From assembly GCA_943737045.1 (NCBI GenBank), contig CALSFV010000273.1, positions 124,001 to 188,000 of the forward strand: a stretch of DNA of 64,000 nucleotides, read 5' to 3'. How positions within the stretch are numbered: the first letter of the stretch is position 1; each line of letters begins with the position of its first letter. Under the pieces are notes generated by a model that was given only the letters and a program-made list of their open reading frames with translations, searched no databases and was not told where the DNA came from. This DNA comes from Parapristionchus giblindavisi. Its lineage: Eukaryota; Nematoda; Chromadorea; Rhabditida; Diplogasteridae. The translations under genes were made by a program, and so were the position numbers. This document shows, one piece after another, positions 1-25,137 of the stretch.

Positions 1-770
1 CATTAATGTGACACCTCCGCTATTTTAGTGTGGCCAACAATTTGGTCGAGAGTGAAAAGTTGGCTAATGAGACTTTAAAAGTGGAAAATTGTCTCCACTC
101 TGCCCTCACTCTATCACTATAACGAGAGTGCAAAAATAGCGAAAGATCAAATATTGAATTTTATAAATCATGAAAATATTAGAAGATGCAATGTTAATTT
201 GCACGCTGAAAGTATTATTAGGAGTAAACAAGCCTCGTCCGTAGACTGGGCTCATTACATCAAAAAGAGTCATTCGAGAGACGTTTTTATTATGACATTC
301 CTGTTTAATGTTTGTTGTCTGGTGTGATTAATAGCGCAGATTCTAGAATTACATTCGGCTTTAACGAGTTTTAACAACACATTTTTGTGCTTGCAAAGCC
401 CAGAATACAACATCGATTTCTAATTTTAGTTAGATGTTCCTCGCAAAGAAATGTGGCTTTCTGAATGTGCCCATAACCCTTGAGACGATGGGAGGTATTT
501 GCATAATTTGATGGGATGTCAGTATGGATAAAATTCGTGCAAAATATAGTAAATTTATTAGCAGATTCGAGGTCCGAATGGACTCCCTTTTCCATAACTC
601 ATTTTGGTTAAAATGAAACCCCGAGATATACTCGGATCATTGTATTGGAGGACATCTACAATTTTATAGAACAAATATATTTATGTGCCATTTTTCGCCC
701 TCAAAACAGATAATTTATCAAACTGGAAACGGTTAATTTATTAGCATTCCCAAAAGCGGGCTTTTTTTAG
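1..770. other. AT-rich intergenic DNA, no gene seen
   Basis: I see no convincing exon in this stretch. Short open frames exist, but they have no splice context and no recognisable protein character. Around 40-135 there is a pair of GAGAGTG/CACTCTC-type inverted segments, which resemble the palindromic MITEs found throughout the window, probably a degenerate copy. Confidence 0.5.
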
Positions 771-1042
771 GGATTCTGGAACCCCTAACTTGGGTCACGT
801 TGAATGAAGACGAGCCCATCATGACTGAGTTCTGGGAGGGATCTAGGAAGGAAAAGAATAATAGGAGATTAGCTTGAAAGGGGAAGAGGAAGAAAGAGTC
901 TAATGGATATATCGTCGTTCCGAAGGATTTCGGCCCACGAGGGAAACGACGAAAGCACAAAAGCCATTCTCTTCCCCTGATCCAAATCAAATCGGAAACA
1001 CTGGACGATAAAGTGAGCTCAAGTTCCGAGGACGAAGAAACA
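771..1042 (+). CDS. Doubtful exon of a Lys/Ser-rich protein, with an in-frame TGA
   Basis: A T-rich acceptor (…TTTTTTTAG, ending 770) is followed by a frame that reads for 90 codons from 773 and ends at a GTATGG donor at 1043. The translation looks protein-like. It has an acidic start (LNEDEPIMTEFWEG), a basic nuclear-localisation-like stretch (PRGKRRKHKSH) and a C-terminal acidic serine run (KVSSSSEDEET). One TGA at 875-877 breaks the frame; a CGA in that place would keep a Lys/Arg-rich segment running. No flanking exons could be joined to it, and a mariner element begins 100 bases downstream. It may be a relic exon or an exon of a gene lying mostly outside the window. I do not recognise the protein. 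Confidence 0.3.
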
Positions 1043-1141
1043 GTATGGAATATCATGTATACTTTTTAGGCTTTATGGAGTTTCTTGGCACTAGGTAGGA
1101 TGGGAACCTATGAATAAGAATCGACGTGATGATAACTATTA

Positions 1142-2399
1142 GGCGACGACATAAATAACGCTCGTTTTTCACTCTCCAAAAAAATGATCATAAAATTTTA
1201 ACAAAGCATGATGGATTCTGGAAATATTCTCCGTTCGGATGGATGACCTTCTGCCTTTTACCCGGAAGTTTATGGATCCATTCGTGATAAAAGAACTGGA
1301 GATAATTTTGGAAATAGATTTCGAGTACGTAATGGATAGTGGTTAGGTATTTGAAGCTTTGCGCTTTGAGGAAGTGATGAAGCGCCGGGAAGAGGTGACA
1401 ACCATAGTCGGCAAGGTCGGTTGAGTACATAGGGTGGGGGAGTTCAGTTCACTCATATCCCGTTAGCTCAGCATGGGTCGTTCTTTTGGCATAAGGTCGA
1501 GCGTTGTCATGTTGAAATTAGATCCGAGTGTCCTTACCGCGTGATTGTTTGAGGTGCAGTCTTAGCTTCCGCAGCTGGAGAGTGTAGACATGTGCCGTGA
1601 TAGTCGTACCCTCGGGGAGGAGTTCCCAGTACTCTACTCCCCGTACCGAATACCAGATATACAACATCACTTTTTGGCGGTGAAAATCGGGTTTGGGGGC
1701 ATCTTCTGGCTATTCGCGCTGACCGAACCACAGTCTCCTTGGCTCTTCGTAATCGTAGAGCACCCACTTTTTAATCACCGGTTATAACGTTGACCAGCCA
1801 AACAAGCCGGCGACGTAGAGTTAGAAAAGTCTTTGCCATGTCCAGTCGGCGATCTTTGTCGTAGTCGGCTAGGACGTGGGGTAGACATCTTCCCTATTTT
1901 CACTTATTTCCGAGAATGTGAAGACCATGTACCACAGTGCTCTGGTTGACCCCATTGCAATATCACCGGTATCGGGATACGGATCAGCCTCTACCTCTTA
2001 GAGCAATCGATCGAGACCCACTTCCACACGGCAACCGGGTTGGTTTTCATCTTCGATGAAAAAGTCCTGTTTCTCGAATTTGACGACCCACTTTCTCATA
2101 GGTGTTATGTGAGGCACATGTGAGGGGTACACCTCTGCTATGCGAGGTTGGAAGTCAGGGCGTTTCAAGCCGGAGAGGAAGAGGAATAAAATAACGTTGC
2201 GAATGTGAATTCCGTCGGGGGCGAAATCGTGCGGTTTTCTCGCCTGGAGGACACGCGGGATCTGAATCGAAAACATCCGCAGGATATTCGAGGGACAGCC
2301 TATCTAGTATAAACAGCATGGATGCTGGCAATAATAACAGAACAAGAACGATGCGACTGAAGTTGAGACTAAAAAACGAGCGTTACTTATGTCGTCACC
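1142..2399 (-). mobile_element. Mariner (Tc1/mariner) element with intact ends
   Basis: The element is bounded by TA dinucleotides at 1140-1141 and 2400-2401, as expected for the TA target duplication of this superfamily. The terminal inverted repeats are about 28 bases and nearly perfect: the left end begins GGCGACGACATAAATAACG and the right end reads CGTTACTTATGTCGTCACC. The length of 1258 bp matches ordinary mariners. The transposase inside is broken (separate entry), so the copy cannot move by itself. Its ends may still be recognised by a transposase supplied from elsewhere. Confidence 0.92.
1188..2276 (-). pseudogene. Decayed mariner transposase
   Basis: Read on the minus strand from 2276, the first block (to 1998) has the N-terminal helix-turn-helix pattern of mariner transposases (IRNVILFLFLSGLKR, then ITPMRKWVVKFEKQDFFIED). 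After frame changes, three further blocks match the catalytic region. At about 1560-1660 is YWELLPEGTTITAHVY. At about 1450-1520 is FQHDNARPYAKRTTHAEL, which holds the conserved HDNARP motif with its catalytic Asp. At 1188-1430 is the C-terminal block with HLFPALHHFL and a typical IHKLPGKRQKVI ending. Several frameshifts and stops separate the blocks, and the segment around the third catalytic Asp (…DLADYGCHLF…) carries a small indel. It is therefore a dead transposase of the DD34D type. Confidence 0.92.
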
Positions 2400-2582
2400 T
2401 AATATTTGCATTCTTTGTCTATTTATTAGTGCTTGTCTCTCATATGCAAATAGTTATCATCAAATCGGATCTCATTCATCGGTTCTCATCCGGTTTCTCA
2501 GTGTCGCTTTCGGCTCTCAAGAGACTCTAGTACATGCGCTACGGTATAGGAACTTACAATAATCTCTTGTTCTCGTTTGTTG

Positions 2583-2694
2583 AAGGCACACCCCAAGCTA
2601 TTCACACTCTCCGTAGCGGCAATACTCTCGCAGACAAAGAAAATGAGAGAGCGTGGGCAGAGCGGTGAATAATTAGCTCGGGATGTGCCTTTAA
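2583..2694. repeat. MITE family A, copy 1
   Basis: This family is a palindrome of about 110-125 bp. Its ends read AAAGGCACACCCCAAGCTAA and the reverse complement. Inside are the paired arms CTCTCCGCTCTGG and CCAGAGCGGAGAG, then the hyphenated core CTCTCTCGCTTTCTTTGTC…GCGAGAGAG. I count about twenty copies in the window, between genes and inside introns. No coding capacity is present. Copies differ by scattered substitutions, so they are of several ages. Confidence 0.85.
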
Positions 2695-3589
2695 AGCTTT
2701 CTTCGCCCGAACGATTGCATTATCTTGCAAAGTACATAAGACTAAGTAGCCAAACATGAAAGGTTCCGTGACTAGAGTAATTGATGCGACCCAAGGATCA
2801 ACGACTCTCTACTTCCTGGAATTCGGGCAATGTATAATGTATGAGCACGCCCTCACAAAAACCTATGACGTCATGGCATGCTGTCAATGCTTGCCTGCAC
2901 CCTGCAGAGGTTCACTGAACCTTGGAAACCTTTCAAAGCAGATTTGAATTACAGGAATGTATCACAGTTTATTGGCTTTCATGGTTGTTAACGTCACAAG
3001 GCCTATAATAGGATGCCCTGTCAATCTTTTTGTTGTTGAAACGGGCCCGCGTCATTCATTTTTCGGTTGAAAAAATGGGGTGAGAAAACATCGAGGCCAC
3101 TGGAAACAGCACAATTTGGACATTTGGACACAATTTTGATGGTTGTTTGGACAAATACTAAATGTATTAGTTACCAGTGTGAACGATCAATAGAGATTTG
3201 ATAGTAGGCACTACAGTTTCTTCGCTAGGGCGGCACGTTTACTATCACTACCCGAAAATAGGATCGACTTCTCGATCCCAGACTGATCTATCTTTCCCTT
3301 GTAACGATTTATTTAACTCTTGCATCATTATCATTTACTGTCGTCCCCACTTGATTCAATGTTTGATCTCACGCATCATTCCATAATATTGTTTTACTTT
3401 CTTTTTCACCTCTCTGTTTATCGTTAAAGATAAATAAATTATTATTATTAAAAGTTATAACATATGTACATCTAGGAAGATCGCACAGTTTCTATGCTGG
3501 GCGGTTATTCTGCCTTTCACAGTAATGAAAACATTATGAGCATTGAAAAGCACCTATTGTTCATGACTTGGAGGTAGTCATCACCCCTG

Positions 3590-3797
3590 CTCTGGTATTT
3601 TGCCACTTAAAGTCTACTTAAACTTTCCCACTTTAAGTAGACTTTAAGTAAACTTAAAGTGAGACGTAAGTCTACTTAAAGTGGTGTGGTATACTGTAAT
3701 GCATTTCGTCAAATGTTCTTTCACTTAAAGTTTACTTAAAGTCTACTTAAAGTCTGTGACGTAGTTTAAGTAGACTTTAAGTGGCAAAATACCAGAG
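3590..3797. repeat. MITE family D, full-length copy
   Basis: The element opens CTCTGGTATTTTGCCACTTA and closes with the exact reverse complement. Between the ends it is built from alternating sense and antisense copies of the 12-mer AAGTCTACTTAA. Further copies lie at 10789-10953, 35354-35507, 52827-53010 (decayed) and 63218-63306 (truncated). This makes it a second non-autonomous fold-back family, unrelated in sequence to families A and B. Confidence 0.85.
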
Positions 3798-4045
3798 TGG
3801 CCCCTTTCTTTGAGGCAAACTTTTGGGTAGTGGTTCAGAACCTACAGCCGAAACAGTGAATATAAGTCCTAATTATATATGAGTACATTTCCTTGTCTTT
3901 TAAGATCTATGTCTAATTTACTTTATCTCGAGTTGTTTCATGCAAGTGTTGGGATATCAACAAAGCGATCGGGTTACCTAATCACTCGGTTACTTTGTTA
4001 TGCGAGAATCGCGCACGAGGTGAAATAGCTACCAACTTTAGTAGT

Positions 4046-4150
4046 AAGTTAATTTTAAACTCTCCGCTCTGGCCACACTCTCTCGCTTTCTTTGTCTACG
4101 AGAGAGTATTGCCAATGCGGAGAGTAAAATTAGCTTGGGGTGTGCTTTTA
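4046..4150. repeat. MITE family A, copy 2
   Basis: Complete inner arms (CTCTCCGCTCTGGCC and GCCAATGCGGAGAG) and the full core are present. The left outer end is eroded while the right end keeps AGCTTGGGGTGTGC. Confidence 0.8.
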
Positions 4151-5429
4151 TGAAAACAATTCCATGTGATGATTTCTAATGGAATTTAATGATTAGTTCA
4201 TTTTGAGCAAGTTTTGACGAATAATTACCTACACGCTGACCGGTATCTTGCCATTATATTATATGCATCTTTACATAGAAGGTTGTTTAAAACAAAAACA
4301 AAATCCGGCAGAAACATATGTTTCCACTGGGACTCACAATGTGAGAAGTGTCTCGTTTTATGCGATTAACACACTTGAACATTTCTGCTTCCCCCTATAC
4401 GAAATTCGTCAAGGGGCATATGTGAAACAGTATAAACAACATATTATTGAGCATGCAAAACAAATATTTGTACATTTTGATTTATTAATATCATAATACC
4501 ATGCTACAGTCAGTCACAAAAACATCAATCGGTCAAATTTTAACATGTGAAGAGATTTTCGCGAGCATTGAATAATTATAAATAAATGATACTAGAAGTT
4601 GGTGAGCGAAAATAATTGCTTAATGGCAAATGAATTTCAGATTCCGCGAAAAAAAAAACATTGATGAAAGGGGTGAACGGGGTGAACATGGACAAAAAGT
4701 GATGAGACAGCTTGGAACGAGCTATCTGGCACTGACACTTGTTTTGCTATCTAGAGAATATATTCTATGGGCAGAAAGGAGACAAATAACACGAGACAGA
4801 TAAAGAGTGAAATAGTGTACAAAAGGAGTGTAGATGTGAAGGTATTAATAACTTTATTATTACTTTATTATTATTTATTACTTTATTAACAGATGATTAC
4901 ACACAGTCTCAGTCTCTTCATTTGAAAGAAAAGCACACCATTTAAACTCTCTCAAAATGAACACTCTCTCCCTTGTGTGGATTGGTGTTTCACAAAGGTT
5001 TTCACTCTCTCGCCACTTTTTCTTTTCTTTTCGTTACTTTTGAACAGCACATTAGAGAAACTTTACGATTGTACGTAAACAAAACTGACCAATATTAGAT
5101 TTATCGAATAATAATAATAATATTTATATAAGCAATTTGTAGCGTTGCGCTTGTTTTTTGTAGTGTCGTTAGACATGAGAAGAACGAGTAAAAGAGAGAG
5201 TCAAGTTTCGTAATGTTTCGTTAGATCCAAAATGATACACAAAACGCACGTTATTATTTCATTATAAAGTTTTCTCTAATTTGCGCCACGTATTTTCCCG
5301 GAATAGGACGTAAACTCTTTAAAGCAATGCTACGTGAGATATTTTCTTCGCATATCTCGTGGTTATGTTTAATAAGGTAAGAAGCATTGATTTTGTTTGT
5401 TGCTTAATAGAAAACTTAAAGTCTTGAGC

Positions 5430-5687
5430 ATCGTTGCATTTGACTCACGCGCCTACGCCGTCACGTAAACGCGTCTTACACTTCGAGGTTTGGAGTGTGT
5501 TGGGTCTCGAGTGGAAAACAATGATTATCCATGATATCACTGTGAATACGGTAGCTTATTACAGTATTTCCATTCACACTCGGGGTGTTCCTCTTGAGAC
5601 CCAAAACACTCCAAAATTTACTCCGATGTGTTAGGAGCGAAGTGCAACGTGACGGCGTAGGCGCGTAAGACAAATGTAACGACGCAT
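5430..5687. repeat. Imperfect 258-bp inverted repeat
   Basis: The left arm (CGCGCCTACGCCGTCACGT) pairs with ACGTGACGGCGTAGGCGCG at the right end. An inner pair also matches: GGAGTGTGTTGGGTCTCGAG with the reverse complement of CTTGAGACCCAAAACACTCC. Overlapping open frames on the two strands are only a by-product of the symmetry. It is most likely another MITE family. Confidence 0.75.
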
Positions 5688-6797
5688 TTAGCATCAACCT
5701 ACGTCAGATATTTTGTTCACATATTTTGAGGTTAATCAAATAAGCGCCCGTGCATAGACAGTATAGAGCATTGTTTTCCAGACTAATAGCATAAGCAGAC
5801 ATATTTGTTGTTGCATGTCGTTGATATCATTTTTTTAGCATTTGTGGCACTAAAAAGTTGAACAACTCTGTTGACACACTCGAAAATGTTTTTTATGTAT
5901 ATACTCAATGCGTTATCTTACTAAATTAATCTGGAATACCACCATAGGGCACGTTATTACCTAATTTATATACTTTAAAAAATTTAAAGCGCATGCAAAC
6001 ATACATCTGTTAATATTATCAATTTAACATATAAAAATATCTATTATATAAATGAATATACGTAGGATCTTTGATTGCCTTTGAAGTAAAATAAAACAGA
6101 AAAGTCCCAAGTAGGTTTTCTCCAAATTTATGCCGGCTAAAATCAGATACAGGCACAGTATAACATGACAAGTGGATGTCATAAAGGGAATGGACGAAAT
6201 GTAGATATTGACCGAATAAAATACACTTGTTTATTTGGTACGAGAGTAGCCTCTGAATTCACGTGTGCTGCACAAACGAATGATGACTAGAGGCTCAAAC
6301 ATAATTGAAAGTTGGAAAAAATATCGGCTACATGAGGTGATTCTAACAAAGGTCCACCAACTACATATCTGTGCACTTTTGGAGATGAAATTTTTATATT
6401 TATCGTACACCACAGTGGAAAATTATGTGAAATAACAAAATATCAAAAGTACAAACATAAAATATACTTATAAAGAGCTTGCTATCGGGATAAATGTTAA
6501 AGATGGGGAACCACGAAAAGAATCAATGGTTCCTATCACGATTAGAATGAGCCCCTCATATTTTAATTTAATTTATCATACATCAATAAGATGCGACAAC
6601 ATTTGAAATAACAGATGAAAAGAGCTTGTGGGATAGATAGAAATTATCGGGGAGGGGAAGTGCAGCTCAGAAAAGACTCTGTATCAAAGATCAAACGGCG
6701 ATCAATGACAGGTTAGGTTGGCAAGGCCTAGCGGTGGAGAGGTCCGCAATGATTCAATATATATCGGATTGAATCGAGAGAGTCTAGAATGAGGGCA

Positions 6798-8578
6798 CTA
6801 AAGAGGGGTAATTGTGATTCCTAATTTCTCAATAAGATCTTGGGAGGAAAGCAATTTAGCTTTGATAACGGAAGTGGTACATGCTATGGTGGATGAATCA
6901 ATAATACAATATAATTTAATCAGAAAACGAGCAACTCTAACAGAGAAAGATGATCTAAGATTTTCTCGTCTAGCGAGAGGAATATGGAAAGCAAAGCAAG
7001 ATACACGACCAAATGTGGGTTTAAATACAAAGAAATGACTAGCTGGCAAATCTATTTGACAACGAAGGATCTTAAGAGCATAAATAATATCTATTACTGT
7101 TCTTCTGTGGTACAGAGTTGGGAGAGAATACAAGGACAATCTAGCGGGGTATGAGGGAGGGAAACGAGGGAAACCAACAATACGATTACAGCGGTAAAAT
7201 AAAAGACGAGTAAAAAGATGTGATATATTTTCTAATTTACGAACAAGACCTTTGGACGATGGGGACCACACAGGGGAAGCATATTCAACTATGGGAAGAA
7301 TATAACATTTAAAAGCATGAATATACACATCGGGTTTGGTACAAGAGATCGAGCGGAATAGTAAATATACTAATGACGTGGCTTTCTTAGAGATAATAGA
7401 AATGTGTGATGAAAAATTGAGGAGAGGATCAAGAAAGACTCCAAGGTCACGAATAGACTGAGAAGAAGGTAGAAGATGAGAATGAATGGAGTAAGGAAGA
7501 GATGGGTTATTTTTGCCTATATATAGTACAGTGCATTTTTTTTGAGCAACTGTTAACTGCCATTTTTTGCAGTAATCTAATACAGATGAAATCCCTTGCG
7601 AAAGTTGGAGATGAGAAGTCATAGGTTGTGTGTGACTATAAGTAGAAAACAATTTGATGTCATCAGCAAAAAGACGAATGCCCACTAAAGGAAGAGTGTC
7701 TATAACCCTGGGTAGTTCCGAAAGATAGATTAAAAATAACAATGGCCCTAAAACTGTACCTTGAGGAACTCCTGATGTAACCTCCCTCTCGGAGGAGAGG
7801 GAGTTATCGAGACGCACTCTAAAACTTCTATTATCTAAAAATGAATTAAACCATGTCAAAAGATTACGTCTGATTCCGACAGACTCCAACTTGAATAGGA
7901 GTTTTGAGTGAGAAACGGAATCAAAAGCCTTAGCAAGATCAATATAAATAACATCAGTACAGAGATCACGATCAATGGAGTCACGCCACGATTGAGTACA
8001 ATGTAAAAGTTGAGATACAGTAGATCGTCCAGACATAAAACCATATTGTTCCATGGGGATGATAGAATGGATATTACACCATTTCAAGATACGTGGTTTA
8101 AGGAAACGTTCCAAAACCTTACATGCAATTGGAGTGAGCGAAATGGGTCGAAAATGAGAGACATTAGAAGGCGAAGGTATCTTGGGTATTGGAACAATTG
8201 TGGCGATTTTCCACACTGAAGGAACCTGCCCTAAGGCGATAGAGAAATTGAATATAACGGAAAGAGGATATGCCAGAGACGAGGAACAATTCTTATAGAT
8301 GATAGAAGGAATGTAATCGGAGGGCAAAGAACAGGAAGAGCTAACACGTTTAAGGAGATAACAAACATCCATGGGCATAATAGTAGGAATAGATAAAGAC
8401 TGAGAGATTGATGAAGATAGAGGAGGGAAGGTCATGTCATCAGTGGTATACATTGTCTGAAAGAAGTCAGCCAATGCATTGACCTTAGAATCAATAGATA
8501 AAAGAGGATTTCCAGAAGAATCGCATAAACAGCCTATTTTGGTCTTTCCTTTCAGACGAGAGCCAAGGTAGTTATAAA
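6798..8578 (-). mobile_element. 5'-truncated non-LTR retrotransposon (CR1/jockey type) with open reverse-transcriptase frame
   Basis: One minus-strand frame is open from about 8578 to the stop at 6798, about 590 codons, with no frameshift. It codes for a non-LTR reverse transcriptase. In order it shows the N-terminal finger motif FRPISLTPIACKVLERFL, the first catalytic Asp in YIDLAKAFDSVSHSKL, then SGVPQGTVLGPLLFLIYLSE and the active-site LFADDIKLFS. Thumb and C-terminal sequence follow (PVWSPSSKGLVRKLENI). The AKAFD, GVPQGTVLGP and FADD spellings and the overall spacing fit the CR1/jockey/LINE-2 group rather than RTE or R2. The upstream endonuclease is missing: homology stops at 8578, the usual result of incomplete reverse transcription. 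An unbroken frame in a dead-on-arrival copy implies recent insertion. I see no clear target duplication. Confidence 0.93.
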
Positions 8579-8925
8579 ATATATATACATATACTGTAAG
8601 TAAAAAGTGTGTAACTGTTCAGTTTGTGACCGGCACTCAACCTTTGCCCTCTCATTTGGCCCCTTCCCATCTCTCTTTCACCATTCCATGCACTATTGAA
8701 CATCTCTCATTCAAGATTATACCGATCAATACGCAGAATCATTATAAAAGAAATAGTATGCGTTGACTTATATGATTTTTGCTACCATCCTGTCTTTACA
8801 GTTTATTCACGAAAATATTCGTGGGACACCACCTTTAAATTAGTAACCTATGTTTGCTTGTAGTACCAATAGGAGAAATCAGTGTGATTTGTTGTTTGTA
8901 TACCGTACACTATATTACACAATAT

Positions 8926-9040
8926 TAAAGGCCAACCATAGCTAATTTGAAACTCTCCGCTCTGCTTTACCGATAAGAGAGAGAGAGAGAGAGAGTATTG
9001 TCAGAGCGGAGAGTAAAATTAGATCGGGTGTGCCTTTAAA
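8926..9040. repeat. MITE family A, copy 3
   Basis: The core of this copy has expanded to a run of GA dinucleotides (about 8992-9000) in place of the usual CTTTCTTTGTC segment. Its right end, TGTGCCTTTAAA, runs straight into a family-B copy. Confidence 0.8.
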
Positions 9041-9157
9041 GGGATCGTTACCTCTCTCAATCGTCTCTACATTGTGCACCCTATTTCTCTGTTCTCTAAC
9101 AGCGAGAACGCATTATGCGTCGAAGAGACCGTTGAGAGCGGTTACGCTACCTATAAG
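9041..9157. repeat. MITE family B, copy 1
   Basis: Family B is a palindrome of about 118 bp. Its ends read AAAGGGAGCGTTACCTCACT and the reverse complement. Inside are the arms CAATGGTCTCTTC/GAAGAGACCATTG and the core TTCTCTAACAGCGAGAG. Seven clear copies lie in the window. The loop-flanking CTCTCTCG/CGAGAGAG segment resembles the core of family A, so the two families may share an origin. Confidence 0.83.
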
Positions 9158-9777
9158 TCTTTTTTTTGAAATCCAGACAAGAGATCTTTGTTTTTGAGAG
9201 AGTTTAAATATTGGGCGTTAATTCTGGCTTTCAAAGTAATGAAAACGTTATGAGCATTGGAAATCACCTATTTTCCATGACTTTGAAGCAGTGATTGTGT
9301 ATGGCCCCTTTCTTTGAGACAACATTTATCTCGAGTTGTTTCATACGATCTCAAGTGTCGGAATGTTCCTTTAATAGAGTACATTTGCAAGATTTTTCAT
9401 CATATTATTTTCATTTAATAAATTGTTCTTTACAATTTTGCTCTCGATTTGTGGAAAATAAGCAATGAACAAAAAACATTTATGTTCAGTAGACACGAAA
9501 TATTATATTAAAATAATTAGTGATAATTATTAATATTAATTACATAGCATAGGATTGCACGAAACGAAAAGAATCATAATAGGAAAAATTGAGCGACAAG
9601 CGGAAATGTTTTTAAACAAAATACTTTTTAAACAAATAAATAGTACAAATACAATATAATGAGCCCTGTTCTGTGTAGATTATGAAGAGTACCGGATAGT
9701 TGCTGTTAAAAATGTTATGAGCGCTCTCTGTATCCGTAAATTCATTACGGAACCGTAAATTCGGTAGGAGCCGTCAA

Positions 9778-24300
<14,523 letters not shown>

Positions 24301-24304
24301 TCAG

Positions 24305-24307
24305 CTA
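24305..24307 (-). promoter_or_regulatory. Likely spliced-leader acceptor of the Thr-rich gene
   Basis: On the coding strand the sequence CTTTCTCTCTGTTAG ends 4 bases before the ATG at 24300. A pyrimidine-rich acceptor this close to the start with no upstream exon is the usual layout of nematode trans-splicing. It supports both this start codon and possible membership in an operon with the gene 838 bases upstream. Confidence 0.5.
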
Positions 24308-25137
24308 ACAGAGAGAAAGTCTGTCGTAGACGGAAGAAGTGGGGGAAGAACAAGGGGTAGATAATTGAGAGGATAGGTGAACTAAGGGGAGAGTTCCTAG
24401 AGAGAGACAGGGAGAAGGAGAGGAAGCGATCCTAGAGGGAGAGATCCTAGCGGCAGGGGTAGAGTGAGAGTGAGAGATCCCAGCTTTTTGTCCATATATT
24501 GCTTTTGCTTATACTGCTTATCTTCATCTAATCAATAATAACTTTCTCCTTGTGCCGCGTTGTTCTTTATCCTGCCTTTAATCGATTTATACATCATAAA
24601 CTGGAACAGCGAAAGGAAAAGGGCAATATGCAAGAGAAAAAGTTGATGATTATGATTATGAGGAAGAACAGGGACCACAAGGTCCATTGATCATATACTA
24701 CCGAACGGTGAAACCAATATGCCAATGATAACTGATGATAACTTGTGGGAAGCCAATCGATACTGCAGGTAGATCAATCGATATTCATGCAATATCGATC
24801 GACACAAATTACTTTTCTCCGGCTGGGAAAGCGCCAAAATGGAAAAAAAAACAAGAATCTGAAAGGAATATCATTCAACGTGAAAGAAGATACACACACA
24901 AAACAATACACAAGAGGGCAAAAACTTAAACGATGAAAAGAAGAACCACTATACAAGAAATATCTCAACAACACACAGAAATCAGGTACAATGAATAGAG
25001 TGGGCAAATGGTGATACGGTGGACAAAGGTTCGGATTACTGTAGATCTACGATACACCGAGGACATTTGGGTACGGTAGCCAAATTGCCAGGATACGGTA
25101 GATCACTGGGCGGGGATTACGGTAGATTACGGTAGAT

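Larger units (their letters stand above)
2400..6797. other. Intergenic repeat-rich DNA
   Basis: No gene was found in these 4.4 kb. The stretch carries two family-A MITEs, one family-D palindrome, a family-C-like segment near 4950-5060 and a larger inverted repeat at 5430-5687 (all entered separately or named here). At about 5940-6060 is a copy of a dispersed repeat that starts near CCATAGGGCAC and has further copies at about 21650-21770 and 42140-42200. The rest is AT-rich sequence with nothing I can name. Confidence 0.5.
8579..9777. other. Intergenic DNA 3' of the Thr-rich gene
   Basis: No exon was seen. The region holds a family-A MITE directly abutting a family-B MITE (8926-9157) and AT-rich sequence that should include the 3' UTR of the minus-strand gene ending at 9778. 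I could not point to a clear minus-strand AATAAA. Confidence 0.5.

Noticed and set aside
2756..2947. 63-codon Cys-containing frame as a small secreted protein
   Set aside because: No signal peptide, no splice context, no recognised pattern.
5434..5697. Two overlapping frames on opposite strands
   Set aside because: By-product of the inverted repeat at 5430-5687.
6814..7038. Plus-strand open frame of 74 codons
   Set aside because: Lies antisense to the LINE reverse-transcriptase frame; the same holds for 8010-8219.
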